From the NCBI GenBank assembly GCA_963789885.1, contig CAWBNB010000040.1, positions 1 to 64,000 on the forward strand: 64,000 nucleotides of DNA, given 5' to 3'. This DNA is from DATEDA01 sp963789885. Its GTDB lineage: Bacteria; Pseudomonadota; Gammaproteobacteria; Burkholderiales; SG8-39. Position numbers and translations under genes: made by a program. Positions 8,257 to 16,742 of the stretch are shown here, in pieces. The first letter of the stretch is position 1. The number at the start of each line of letters is the position of its first letter. The notes below the pieces were generated by a model. The model had not been told where the DNA came from and made no database searches. It saw only the letters and a program-made list of their open reading frames with translations.

Positions 8257-9219
8257 TCATGTCAAGGCCTTCGTGAGCCGTTCCGGGTCGAACGCGGTCT
8301 TGTGGGTGTAGATCGACCAAGCGGTACGCGCGATGCGGCGTGCGAGGACGACCAAAGCTGCGGTGGTGGATAGCCCTCGTGCTCGATAGTGCTTGTACAG
8401 GGGCTTCCAGGTCTTGGTTTTCGCCGCCGCCATGGCGGCGAGGTAGAGCAGCCGGCGCAGTTCGCTCGGTCCGCGCTTGGACAGGCGGCGCCGGCCGCGA
8501 TGCTGCCCGGACTCATCGGGGCGCGGATCCAAGCCGGTGAAGGCCACAAAGGCATCGGCACTGCTGAATGGAACTCGCTCGAGCGTGTTGAGCACACTGC
8601 TGCCGACCACGGCGCCCACGCCGGTGATCTTGCGCAGGCGCGCGTAGTGCTGCTTGCGCTCCTCACTCGCTTCGATGAGCGCCTTGACGCTCGCGTCGAT
8701 GCGTGCGAGGAGTTTGTCCAATCGTTGCCTTAGCGCCTTGAGCTCGGCGGCAAATCCCTTCAGGCCCTTGAACGACTGGGTGAGGGCAGCCCGGATGCGG
8801 CTGACCTTAGCGCGCCGTTTGAGCAGTCGGTCGATCTGGCGCTGCTCGGGGGTGGGCGGGATCCACGAGTGGAGTTTCTCGTGTTCACGGGCGATCAGGC
8901 GGGCGATGAGCTCGGCATCCACCCGATCGGTCTTGCCGCGCAGCCCCATCGCCTTGGCATAGTGGCGGGTGTCCTTGGGATTGAGCACATAGACCACGAA
9001 GCCCAGCTTGTGGGCGAGCTCGGCCAGCAGCTCGTGGTAGCTGCCAGTCGATTCCATTCCGATGCGGCTGCCCGCGGGCAGGTCTTTGAGGAAAGCGAGC
9101 AACGCGGCGCGCTGGTTGTGGATCTTGCGCGTGGCGAACCTTCCTTCGGCGCACGCCATCACGATCTCGTCCTTGCCAACATCGGCGCCGATATTGAGCG
9201 CCACGGATGGGGTTTGCAT
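8257..9219 (-). CDS. IS110-family DEDD recombinase/transposase
   Basis: The start is the ATG at 9219 (MQTPSVALNIGADVGKDEIVMA), preceded by a strong GGAGGG ribosome-binding site; length 320 residues. The N-terminal RuvC-like DEDD domain has GADVGKDE (first Asp), GMESTGSYHELL (Glu) and GKTDRVDAELIARL (the paired Asp). The middle is a helical linker, and the C-terminal transposase_20 domain shows ITGVGAVVGSSVL, FTGLDPRPDESGQ and RRRLSKRGPSELRRLLYLAA. A serine near the C-terminal active site is expected for this family. The gene is full length and apparently intact. Confidence 0.9.
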   Translation of the reverse strand: MQTPSVALNIGADVGKDEIVMACAEGRFATRKIHNQRAALLAFLKDLPAGSRIGMESTGSYHELLAELAHKLGFVVYVLNPKDTRHYAKAMGLRGKTDRVDAELIARLIAREHEKLHSWIPPTPEQRQIDRLLKRRAKVSRIRAALTQSFKGLKGFAAELKALRQRLDKLLARIDASVKALIEASEERKQHYARLRKITGVGAVVGSSVLNTLERVPFSSADAFVAFTGLDPRPDESGQHRGRRRLSKRGPSELRRLLYLAAMAAAKTKTWKPLYKHYRARGLSTTAALVVLARRIARTAWSIYTHKTAFDPERLTKALT

Positions 9220-9224
9220 GGTGT

Positions 9225-9640
9225 CCCTCCAATGATTACGCTTTCGGTTGCTGGGGTGGAACACACACCGGCGTGAGCTTGCGGTCAAATCGGCGGTCGC
9301 ATGCCGCTAGATTCTTCATCGACGCTGGGTGGTGTGGGTGGGGGAGTTCTCCAGAAGTCTGTCCCTCTGGGGAGGGCAGATGCCTAGACCGGCCCCGCCA
9401 CCCCGGCCTCTTCACTGTTGCACAGAAGGCAGCCGAAAACACCATCGGTTCGCACCACAACCTCGAGCATCGCCGATCCAAGGGCTGTGGACTTGTGGAC
9501 AGTTCGCCGGCAACCCCGCCGGCGAACCGGGGCGCTTGCCGTGGATAACGATGAAGCCGTTATCCACCGCGCACCCCTCTGCCCACAGGGTCCACAGCCC
9601 TCATCATCTTCAAATGGAAACCCACTGAAGAAAGCATACA
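9225..9640 (-). ncRNA. Candidate bridge RNA region of the IS110 element
   Basis: This 400-base noncoding end lies upstream of the recombinase, where IS110-group elements encode their bridge RNA. It contains two perfect hairpins: 9-base arms at 9502-9510/9519-9527 (GTTCGCCGG) and at 9541-9549/9559-9567 (GTGGATAAC). On the minus strand it contains GGTCTAGGC (9390-9382), one G-U-compatible change from the left target GGTCCAGGC, and about 12 bases on it contains CCAGAGG (9370-9364... read minus), identical to the right target flank. The exact ends of the RNA are unknown, and the orientation of the second match differs from the IS621 rule. Confidence 0.45.
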
Positions 9641-9642
9641 AG

Positions 9643-10180
9643 CCTGGACCTATTCCGCTGCGAATCGATCTTCCTGCGCAGTCACTGGGTGCTGGTAGTT
9701 ATGGACGTGTTCACCCGCCGCATCATCGGTTTTGGCGTCGAGCGTGAATGTAGCGACGGCGTCTTGGTATCTCGGATGTTCAACCACGCCGTCTCTGGCC
9801 AGCCCCTACCGAAACACGTCAGCACCGACCACGACCCGCTGTTTCGATTCCACCGCTGGTTCGCCAACCTGCGCGTGCTCGAGATCGAGGAAATTAAGTC
9901 TGTTCCGTGCGCTCCGGTCTCCCACTCCTTCGTTGAGCGGCTGATCGGCACGATCCGGCGTGAGTACCTGGATCGGATGTTTTTCTGGAACTCAGTGGAC
10001 CTGAAGCGCAAGCTGGGAGAATTCAAAGACCATTACAACGCTGATCGCGTTCATCGCGCGCTCGCCGGCTCCACGCCGACCTACCGCGCGGGCGCACCCT
10101 CCCCCGCTCCTGCTGGGCTTGATCACTACGCTTGGCGGCAGCATTGTCGTGGGCTGTTTCAGACCCCGATCGCCGCTTGA
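9643..10180 (+). pseudogene. 3' part of the integrase-type transposase split by IS110
   Basis: Continues the gene that begins at 7673. It encodes the catalytic core: DLFRCESIFLRSHWVLVVMDVFTRRIIGFGVE, then STDHDPLFRFHRW (Asp) and VERLIGTIRREYLDRMFFW (Glu), followed by the usual tail RAGAPSPAPAGLDHYAWRQHCRGLFQTPIAA. An internal ATG (9697) heads a frame of about 160 codons, but without the N-terminal half the protein is not expected to work. Confidence 0.8.
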
Positions 10181-10628
10181 ACATCAATTCGCCACCCACA
10201 GGTCGTGCGGCTGAAGCCACTAGAACGAAGCGGCTGTAGGGATTGCCGGACGCGGCACGAATGACGGCTTATGGCCCGATCAGCGACCGTCAGCCGAAGG
10301 GCTCAAGTCGACCGTTGCTGCCTGTCGCATTCGTGAAAGCTGACATTCGCCAGGTTCGCTGACGAGGCGCGCCCGTCGGTCGCCGCCTCAATTGCCATCG
10401 CACCGACATGGCTAGGAAGGACGGGTTGCCATGGGGGCAACTTTTCGGGGAGTGAGCGGATCGTTGACAGACCCTTTCATGACCATCGCGGCTCCGGCCC
10501 GGCATTTTCGGCGCAAGCGCGGCCGCCACAGCCCTCGCCAACGTTGCGGCCGGCCTTGGCCGCCTTCAGCGCGACCGGCATCCGTCGGTGGAAATCAGAA
10601 TGTGTTTGAACATCGATTCTCGCGGCGC
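10181..10628. other. Intergenic region without a supported gene
   Basis: About 450 bases between the broken transposase and the 3' end of ppsA. All frames look like noncoding shadows. I see no tRNA, terminator with a clear T-run, or insertion-sequence ends. Confidence 0.4.
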
Positions 10629-13058
10629 TCACGCCGCCTTTGCCGCTGCCGCCAGCTCGGCGGCCAGCCGCTCCTCGGTCTGCGCGACGTGGCGCGTGAC
10701 CGCAACGAAGCTGTCCGGGTTGAGGGAGATCGAATCGATGCCCTGCTCCACCAGGAAGCCCGCGAACTCCGGGTAGTTGCTCGGCGCCTGGCCGCAGATG
10801 CCGATCTTGATGCCGGCGGCGTGCGCCTTAACGATCGCCTCCGCCACGATGCGCTTCACCGCCTCGTTGCGCTCGTCGAAGAGCCGCGCCAGATCGGCGG
10901 AGTCGCGGTCGACGCCGAGCACGAGCTGGGTGAGGTCGTTCGAGCCGATCGAGAAGCCGTCGAAGCGGCGCGCGAACTGCTCGGCGAGGATCACGTTCGA
11001 AGGCACCTCGCACATCATGTAGACTTGCAGCCCATCCGCGCCGCGTCTGAGGCCGTTCTCGGCCATCACAGCGAGCACGCGGTCGGCCTCCTCCGGCGTG
11101 CGGCAGAACGGGACCATTATGATCACATTGGAGAAGCCGATTTCAGTGCGCACCTTCGCGAGCGCACGGCACTCCAGCGCGAAGCCGGCACGGTAGCGCT
11201 CGTCGTAGTATCGAGAGGCGCCGCGCCAGCCGAGCATGGGATTCTCTTCCTTTGGCTCGAACGCCTCGCCGCCAAGAAGATGCGCGTACTCGTTGGTCTT
11301 GAAGTCGCTCAGGCGCACGATCACCGGGTGCGGATGGAACGGCGCGGCGAGCTTGGCCACGCCGAGGGCCAGCGTATCGACAAAATAGTCCGCCGGGTCG
11401 GCGTAGCCGCGCGTGAGATCCTCGATCTCGCGCCGCGACGCCGGATCGGCGACACGCGCGGGCTCGAGGAGCGCCATGGGATGGACGCGAACGAAGTTGC
11501 TCACGATGAATTCGAGCCGCGCGAGGCCGACGCCCTTTGCCGGCAGCCGCCACCAGCGGAAAGCAGCGCCCGGGCTGGCAATGTTGACCATCATCGCGGT
11601 GCGCGTCTGCGGAATACCGGCGAGGTCTACTTCCTCCGTCTCGAAGGGAAGGATGCCCTCGTACACCGCGCCCTGCTCGCCCTCGGCACACGACAGCGTC
11701 AGCGCGTCGCCGTCGTGCAGGAGCTCGGTGCCGCGCCGGGTGCCCACGATCGCCGCGACGCCGAGCTCGCGGCTCACAATTGCCGCGTGGCTCGTGGTGC
11801 CGCCGTGATCGGTAATGATGCCTGCGGCGCGCTTCATGATCGGCACCCAGTCGGGATCGGTCATCTCGGTGACGAGAATCGCCCCTTCGCGGAAGCGTCC
11901 GATGTCCTCCGCGCTGCGGATGACACAGGCGGCGCCGGCCGCAATCGCCTCGCCGATCGCCGAGCCCGTGAGCAGTCGCTTTCCGCGGGCCTTCAGCCGG
12001 TAGGCTTTGAGCGTGTCGGCGCGGCGCGCCGACACGACCGTTTCCGGGCGCGCCTGCACCATGTAGAGGTCGCCGGTCTCGCCGTCCTTGGCCCACTCCA
12101 TGTCCATCGCGCGGCCGTAGTGCGCCTCCACGGTGACGGCCCAACGGCCGAGCTGCAGGATCTCGTCATCGCTCAGGACGAAGGACCGCCGCTCTTTCTG
12201 CGTGGTTTCCGTCGTCAGCGTGCGCGCGCTCCCGCCGCTGGCATACACCATCTTGCGTTCCTTGGCGCCGAGCGTCTTCTCGATGATCGGACGGAGCCCG
12301 GCATCCGTGAGCAGCGGCTTGAATACGGTGTACTTGTCAGGGTCGACGGAGCCCTGCACGACCGTCTCGCCCAGCCCCCAGGCAGCGTTGATGACTGCGG
12401 CCCGCGGAAAGCCGCTCTCGGTGTCGATCGAGAACATGACGCCGGAACCGGAGAGGTCCGAGCGCACCATGCGCTGCACACCGATCGAGAGCGCGACCTC
12501 CAGATGATCGAACCCCTTCGTCTCGCGGTAGGAGATGGCGCGGTCGGTGAACAGCGACGCATAGCAGCGCCGGCAAGCTTCGAGCAGCTCCCGCTCGCCA
12601 CGCACGTTGAGGAACGTCTCCTGCTGCCCGGCGAAGCTCGCCTCGGGCAGGTCTTCGGCGGTGGCGCTGGAGCGCACGGCAACGCTCGCTTCGCCGGAGC
12701 TACTGCGGCGCGAGAGCTCTTTGTAGGCGTCGCAGATGCCCTGCGCGATTGCTGGCGGGAACTCCCCGTCGAGGAACAGGCGCCGTGCGGCCTCGCCAGT
12801 CTCGTGCAGCGTGGCAGCGCCGCACTTGAGCGCTTGCATCCGCGCCGCAAGCGCGCTGCCGATGCCGTTCGCCTCGATGTACGAGCGGTAGGCCGCGGCG
12901 GTGGTCGCGAATCCTTCGGGCACCCGCACGCCCTGCGGGGCGAGCCGCTGGACCATTTCGCCGAGCGAGGCATTCTTGCCGCCGACGCGGCCGACATCGC
13001 CCTTGCCGAGCGTCTCGAACCAGGCGATGAATGGGTTGGGGGAAGGCTGTGCACCCAT
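10629..13058 (-). CDS. ppsA: Phosphoenolpyruvate synthase
   Basis: An 809-residue protein, full length for PpsA, which makes PEP, AMP and phosphate from pyruvate, ATP and water in gluconeogenesis. The N-terminal ATP-binding domain starts FETLGKGDVGRVGGKNASLGEM and includes AVRSSATAEDLPEASFAGQQETFLN. The swivelling phosphohistidine domain has GGTTSHAAIVSRELGVAAIVGT around residues 415-436, with the catalytic His. The C-terminal PEP-binding barrel carries GSNDLTQLVLGVDRDSADLA and GICGQAPSNYPEFAGFLVEQ. No ppsR regulatory gene is next to it; upstream lies a truncated lactate dehydrogenase and an IS3 element, so the original neighbourhood has been rearranged. Start ATG 13058 has a GAGGAG-like site just upstream. 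Confidence 0.95.
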   Translation of the reverse strand: MGAQPSPNPFIAWFETLGKGDVGRVGGKNASLGEMVQRLAPQGVRVPEGFATTAAAYRSYIEANGIGSALAARMQALKCGAATLHETGEAARRLFLDGEFPPAIAQGICDAYKELSRRSSSGEASVAVRSSATAEDLPEASFAGQQETFLNVRGERELLEACRRCYASLFTDRAISYRETKGFDHLEVALSIGVQRMVRSDLSGSGVMFSIDTESGFPRAAVINAAWGLGETVVQGSVDPDKYTVFKPLLTDAGLRPIIEKTLGAKERKMVYASGGSARTLTTETTQKERRSFVLSDDEILQLGRWAVTVEAHYGRAMDMEWAKDGETGDLYMVQARPETVVSARRADTLKAYRLKARGKRLLTGSAIGEAIAAGAACVIRSAEDIGRFREGAILVTEMTDPDWVPIMKRAAGIITDHGGTTSHAAIVSRELGVAAIVGTRRGTELLHDGDALTLSCAEGEQGAVYEGILPFETEEVDLAGIPQTRTAMMVNIASPGAAFRWWRLPAKGVGLARLEFIVSNFVRVHPMALLEPARVADPASRREIEDLTRGYADPADYFVDTLALGVAKLAAPFHPHPVIVRLSDFKTNEYAHLLGGEAFEPKEENPMLGWRGASRYYDERYRAGFALECRALAKVRTEIGFSNVIIMVPFCRTPEEADRVLAVMAENGLRRGADGLQVYMMCEVPSNVILAEQFARRFDGFSIGSNDLTQLVLGVDRDSADLARLFDERNEAVKRIVAEAIVKAHAAGIKIGICGQAPSNYPEFAGFLVEQGIDSISLNPDSFVAVTRHVAQTEERLAAELAAAAKAA

Positions 13059-13109
13059 GACAATCTCCTCGGTATTCGTTGAACAGGGATCCTACCCATC
13101 GTGCATCCG

Positions 13110-13451
13110 CTAGGGCGGCGCTGGTTGACCCTCGTCAAGCCCAGCGTTCGCGCTCGCTACACGTACCGCGTCCGCCGAATTTCGCAGGCGGGAGAGCTCC
13201 TCTTCCTCCAGCGGGATCGGGAGCACCCGCCGGATCCCGGAACGATCGATGATCGCACGCAGGCTGAGGCACACGCCGCGGATGCCGTACTGCCCCTCGA
13301 TGAGCGCCGAGACCGTGAGCACCGACGCTTCATCGCGCACCACCGCCTCGATGATCCGGATAAGCGCTGCGGCGATCGCAAAGTTGGTGGCGCCCTTGCG
13401 GCGGATGATCTCGTAGGCGGCATCGCGTACGCGCGCGGCGATGGCCGTCAT
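13110..13451 (-). pseudogene. C-terminal fragment of an L-lactate/malate-type dehydrogenase
   Basis: 113 codons match only the C-terminal third of LDH-family enzymes: VRDAAYEIIRRKGATNFAIAAAL, then SVLTVSALIEGQYGIRGVCLSL, then RRVLPIPLEEEELSRLRNSADA. The NAD-binding N-terminal region and the catalytic His/Asp are absent. The frame is cut at its 5' side within a few bases of the left end of an IS3-family element (13458), and no N-terminal half appears on the far side of the element. It is a dead remnant created by insertion plus deletion. Confidence 0.85.
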
Positions 13452-13570
13452 TGAACTTAGCCCGTTTCAGTGGACGCCAACGGTGAGGGCGTAGAGTTTT
13501 CCACGGCCGGGCGCGTGCGGCGCCTCACACGCACGCGCACGTGCCCGGCGGTGGGAAACTCGGACCATCG

Positions 13571-14443
13571 TCAGGCCGCCTCCTTCGCCGCGAAGCGGCG
13601 CTCGAATTCGCGCGGCGACACGTAGCCGAGGGAAGAGTGACGGCGACGCGGATTGTAAAAGGTCTCGACGTAGGAAAAGACCTCCGAGCGCGCCTGGATG
13701 CGCGTAGCGTAGCGCCGCCCGTTCACCCGTTCTACCTTCAGCGTCTTGAACCAGCTCTCCATCGGCGCATTGTCGTAGCAATCGCCCTTGCGGCTCATCG
13801 AGCAGACCATCCCGTACTGCTGCAGCAGCTTCTGGTAGTCGTGAGTGCAATACACCGAGCCGCGGTCGCTATGGTGAACCAGACCGCGCGGCGGCCGACG
13901 CTGGAAGTAGGCCATCCCCAGGGCCGCAATGGCGAGATGCCGGTCGTTTCGCTCACTCATCGCCCAGCCGACGATGAGTCGCGAGTACAGGTCGAGCACG
14001 CAGGCGAGGTACAGCCAGCCCTCGTCGGTCCAGATATAGGTCACGTCGGTGAGCCACACCTGGTCGGGCCGCTCGGCCACGAAGTTCTGCTCGAGCCGAT
14101 TGGGCGCCACCGGCAGCTTGTGCCGCGAGTCGGTGGTGGCGCGAAACTTCCGTCTATGCCGCGCCGCGATCCCGTGCTTGTTCATCAGACGCCGAACCCG
14201 GTTCAAACTCACCACGTTGCCCTGTTCGCGCAGCTCCTCGTGCACCCGCGGGCTGCCATAGTTGCCGTCGCTGGCCAAGTGGATGGCGCGGATCTCGCCG
14301 AGCAGACGCGCGTTCTCCCGCTCCCGTGGCGAGGGCCCACGTCCACGCCAGGCGTGGTAGCCGCTACGCGACACCTCGAGCAGCTCGCACATCCTCGGCA
14401 CCGGGTAGCGCGCTCGATGCGCATCGATAAAGGCATACCTCAC
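13571..14443 (-). CDS. IS3-family transposase OrfB
   Basis: About 290 residues. An HTH_21-like N-terminus (YPVPRMCELLEVSRSGYHAWRGRG) precedes the integrase core with the D,D(35)E residues in WLTDVTYIWTDEGWLYLACVLDLYSR, GLVHHSDRGSVYCTHDYQ and DNAPMESWFKTLKVE, and the C-terminal YVETFYNPRRRHSSLGYVSPREFE. The frame begins with GTG at 14443, overlapping the orfA stop as GTGA. Translation is therefore either coupled or reached by frameshifting, as is usual for IS3 elements. Intact. Confidence 0.9.
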   Translation of the reverse strand: MRYAFIDAHRARYPVPRMCELLEVSRSGYHAWRGRGPSPRERENARLLGEIRAIHLASDGNYGSPRVHEELREQGNVVSLNRVRRLMNKHGIAARHRRKFRATTDSRHKLPVAPNRLEQNFVAERPDQVWLTDVTYIWTDEGWLYLACVLDLYSRLIVGWAMSERNDRHLAIAALGMAYFQRRPPRGLVHHSDRGSVYCTHDYQKLLQQYGMVCSMSRKGDCYDNAPMESWFKTLKVERVNGRRYATRIQARSEVFSYVETFYNPRRRHSSLGYVSPREFERRFAAKEAA

Positions 14444-14739
14444 AGCGCATCCTTCGCGAAGTATGCCGCCGCCTTTCGCAGGATCTCGCGCTCCATCTTC
14501 AGCCGCGCGTTCTCCGCCCGCAGCCGCGAAACCTCCGCCTCCAGATCGGTCACCGGATGCCCCGCCGGCCCCTGCACGACCTTGCCCGCGCGCGCCGCGC
14601 GCACCCAGTTGGCCAGGCTCTTGGCCGGCAAATCCAGTCGCCGCGCCGCCTCCGTGAGGCCCACCTTCTCGTCCAACACCAATTTCACGGCCTCGGCCCG
14701 GAACTCAGCCGTGTACCGCCGTTTCGGAATCCTTTGCAT
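14440..14739 (-). CDS. IS3-family transposase OrfA
   Basis: A 99-residue protein with the HTH_Tnp_1 pattern YTAEFRAEAVKLVLDEKVGLTEAARRLDLPAKSLANWVRAAR followed by a leucine-zipper helix (LEAEVSRLRAENARLKMEREILRKAAAYFAKDAL). It provides DNA binding to the inverted repeats and the N-terminus of the OrfAB fusion. Its stop overlaps the orfB start. Confidence 0.9.
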   Translation of the reverse strand: MQRIPKRRYTAEFRAEAVKLVLDEKVGLTEAARRLDLPAKSLANWVRAARAGKVVQGPAGHPVTDLEAEVSRLRAENARLKMEREILRKAAAYFAKDAL

Positions 14740-15054
14740 CTGACACCTCCATTTGCGATCGTAAAAACCTCAAACGTTGGTGTCCACTTTTTCGGGCGAA
14801 GTCCAATCGGCCACTTGACAACCGGCCACCGCAGCACCCGATGTTCCTCTCACTGTTGCAGCTTCCTCTAATGAACGTCCATTGACGCGACTCAAAATCG
14901 ATCGCCGTCGCCTTGGACATCATGTAAAAAACCAGTTTGCAAGCGGGGACGTGGCGACGCAGCGTTCCTACGTCCTGAGCGGGCGGGTGTCCGGCGCTAA
15001 CTTCTCTGGCTGGATTTGGCGTCGCAATCAGCAAGATCGAAAAGGAGGCGCAAC

Positions 15055-15819
15055 ATGGCCTGGGAATTTAGCTGGACTATCGGCGTCATTATCGTTCTTG
15101 GACTTCTCTTCTTGTTCTCTGCAATTTGGATCTTCCGGGAGTACGAGCGCGGCGTCGTCTTTACCTTGGGCCGCTTCTGGAAGGTTAAGGGACCGGGCCT
15201 GGTGATCATAGTCCCCGGCATCCAGCAGGTGGTGAGGGTGGATCTTCGCACCGTGGTTCTGGAGGTGCCAACCCAGGACGTGATCTCGCGCGACAACGTG
15301 TCTGTGAAAGTCAGCGCCGTGGTGTATTTGCGCGTCATCGATGCGGAAAAGGCCATCATCCAGGTGGCGGACTACCTCAACGCCACAAGTCAACTGGCGC
15401 AGACCATGCTGCGATCGGTGCTGGGCAAACACCAATTGGACGATATGCTGGCGGAGCGGGAGAAGCTGAACCTCGACATCCAGCAGGCTCTGGATACGCA
15501 AACTGACTCATGGGGTATCAAGGTCGCCAACGTCGAGATCAAGCAGGTCGACCTGACCGAATCCATGATACGGGCAATCGCGAGGCAGGCGGAGGCGGAA
15601 CGCGAGCGGCGCGCAAAAGTGATTCACGCCGAGGGAGAATTGCAGGCATCGGAAAAGCTATTCCAGGCAGCCAAAGTATTGGCTCAGGAGCCGCAGGCGA
15701 TTCAGTTGCGCTATTTGGAAACGCTAACGGTTATCGGCGCAGACAAGAATACCACCATCGTCTTCCCTCTTCCGCTCGATCTGGTGACTCCGTTCCTAGG
15801 AAAACTTAGATCGGCATGA
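15055..15819 (+). CDS. Slipin (stomatin/prohibitin SPFH-family membrane protein)
   Basis: I take the ATG at 15055 (MAWEFSWTIGVIIVLG, 254 residues), preceded by a strong AAAGGAGG site. One N-terminal transmembrane helix (residues 7-24) is followed by an SPFH domain: FREYERGVVFTLGRFWKVKGPGL, VVRVDLRTVVLEVPTQDVISRDNVSVKVSAVVYLRV and LGKHQLDDMLAEREKLN. A coiled coil of the AEAERERRAKVIHAEGELQA type (about residues 180-205) follows. Slipins form oligomeric membrane scaffolds and are usually encoded beside an NfeD-like protease; no nfeD gene is present here. An IS3 element lies 250 bases upstream, so a partner may have been lost. Confidence 0.9.
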   Translation: MAWEFSWTIGVIIVLGLLFLFSAIWIFREYERGVVFTLGRFWKVKGPGLVIIVPGIQQVVRVDLRTVVLEVPTQDVISRDNVSVKVSAVVYLRVIDAEKAIIQVADYLNATSQLAQTMLRSVLGKHQLDDMLAEREKLNLDIQQALDTQTDSWGIKVANVEIKQVDLTESMIRAIARQAEAERERRAKVIHAEGELQASEKLFQAAKVLAQEPQAIQLRYLETLTVIGADKNTTIVFPLPLDLVTPFLGKLRSA

Positions 15820-16167
15820 TTCAAAACAGTGTGACGATGCCACAAGGTGCTCGAATGCGGACCAAGGTGATTTCCTGGGCCCTTGTATCGTGGATTTTGC
15901 GTCTGTTTGTGAGAGGTGGCCCCACTCGTTTAGACACCTTTCCGAGCGGCGTTAGGTGATGAACTGCAGCACAGGGTTATCCATGGCGCCGCGCGCGGGG
16001 CGCTCGATACGTCAACACGTGCGCGGCGCGGTGGATAACCCGTGTTCATCATTAGGCAGCCTCCTCGGCTCTCGGGTTGCTAAGTACACCTGTGGTCCGC
16101 AAATACTCGATCGACGCTGCTCTGACCGTCTTAATGACTGGGGAATCCGCTATGGCATGATCGGCGG
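15820..16167. other. Intergenic region with a long imperfect palindrome
   Basis: No coding frame is supported in these 350 bases. The main feature is the inverted repeat at about 15957-16052, listed separately. The rest shows no tRNA or insertion-sequence end that I recognise. Confidence 0.4.
15957..16052. repeat. Long imperfect inverted repeat
   Basis: The left arm contains TGATGAAC, then GGGTTATCCA and GCGCCGCGC; the right arm (16019-16052) carries their reverse complements GCGCGGCGC, TGGATAACCC and GTTCATCA in the mirrored order. The loop is about 28 bases. It could fold as a long cruciform or RNA hairpin. The TTATCCAC core also occurs in the hairpin at 9541-9567 within the IS110 noncoding end. 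Whether it is a solo mobile-element end or a structured RNA is unknown. Confidence 0.5.
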
Positions 16168-16640
16168 GTGATTGCGCTACTCGACGTTGCCGGTCAATTG
16201 CTGGCAGACGTGCTGCGGTTGGCCATGGTGGCGCTGCGGCCCACGCGGATCGTCGCCGCCGAGAACCCGTTCCTGCGCCGGCAACCCGCGATGTATGTGG
16301 AGCGCGGCGTGAAGCCGCGGCGCCCGGATGTAGCGACCCGCGTGAGTCTTGCACTGTTTTCCAGACTTTTCGAATGGCGTACTTCGTTAGTCGTGGTGCG
16401 CCCCGAAACACTCATCCGCTGGCATCGCGTGGGCTTTCGGCTGCTGTGGCGCTGGAAGTCGCGCCCTGGACGGCCCGCTATCCCGCTCGAACTGCGCCAG
16501 CTGATCCGATGCGTGGTCGCCGAGAACCCGCTGTGGGGCGAGGAGCGCATCGCCAACGAGCTGCTGCTCAAGCTCGGGCTTGGGGGCTCGCAATGAACGG
16601 TACGGAAATACATGCCGTTACGACCGCGTTAGAGCGGCCG
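16168..16640 (+). pseudogene. N-terminal remnant of an integrase-core transposase
   Basis: About 140 codons encode the helical N-terminus typical of this transposase group: VVVRPETLIRWHRVGFRLLWRWKSRPGRPAIP and RQLIRCVVAENPLWGEERIANELLLKLGL. A TGA then interrupts (16594-16596). Beyond it the same frame still reads TVRKYMP before similarity ends. The DDE catalytic core is absent. It is a different family member from the gene at 7673-10180. Confidence 0.65.
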
Positions 16641-16742
16641 CGAGTGTTCCTCCCGGGCGCCGTATGGGCCCGTTCTTCTTGCGCTGCTGGAAAGTGTCGT
16701 TGCTGCCGGAGGTCTGGGCCGCTCGCTTGGCCCCCTTTGGCG

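Larger units (their letters stand above)
8247..9642 (-). mobile_element. IS110-family element with CT core dinucleotides at both ends
   Basis: The limits are defined because the element interrupts a recognisable gene: host sequence stops at 8246 and resumes at 9643. In the element's own orientation (minus strand) the junctions read TCCAGG-CT-TGTATG on one side and TAGAAT-CT-CCAGAG on the other. The dinucleotide CT (AG on the plus strand at 8245-8246 and 9641-9642) therefore flanks both ends, as for bridge-RNA-guided IS110 elements such as IS621. There are no terminal inverted repeats. The recombinase ends about 10 bases from one end and about 420 bases of noncoding DNA lie upstream of it, the layout of the IS110 (not IS1111) group. 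Confidence 0.85.
13458..14799 (-). mobile_element. IS3-family insertion sequence, complete
   Basis: Imperfect inverted repeats bound the orfA/orfB pair: the left end reads AGCCCGTTTCAGTGGACGCC followed by AACG (from 13459), and the right end, read inward, CGCCCGAAAAAGTGGACACC followed by AACG (ending near 14798). The match GTGGAC-CCAACG is typical of IS3-group ends. The length of about 1.34 kb is normal. I see no clear flanking target duplication. Its left end abuts the truncated lactate dehydrogenase. Confidence 0.8.

Noticed and set aside
9541..9567. DnaA boxes / replication origin (TTATCCAC and its complement)
   Set aside because: Only two copies forming one hairpin inside an insertion sequence; no dnaA, AT-rich unwinding region or box cluster.
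10431..13082. Very long plus-strand open frame opposite ppsA
   Set aside because: It is the antisense shadow of ppsA in GC-rich DNA; residues are Arg/His/Ala-rich with no domain pattern.
14440..14443. IS3 orfA/orfB boundary read as a disabling frameshift
   Set aside because: A GTGA overlap or frameshift between orfA and orfB is the normal organisation in IS3 elements.
15950..16060. Integron attC-like site suggested by GTTAGGT next to a palindrome
   Set aside because: The opposite end reads ATTAGGC in direct rather than inverted orientation, so the R'/R'' core-site pair of an attC site is missing, and no integron integrase or cassette array is present.
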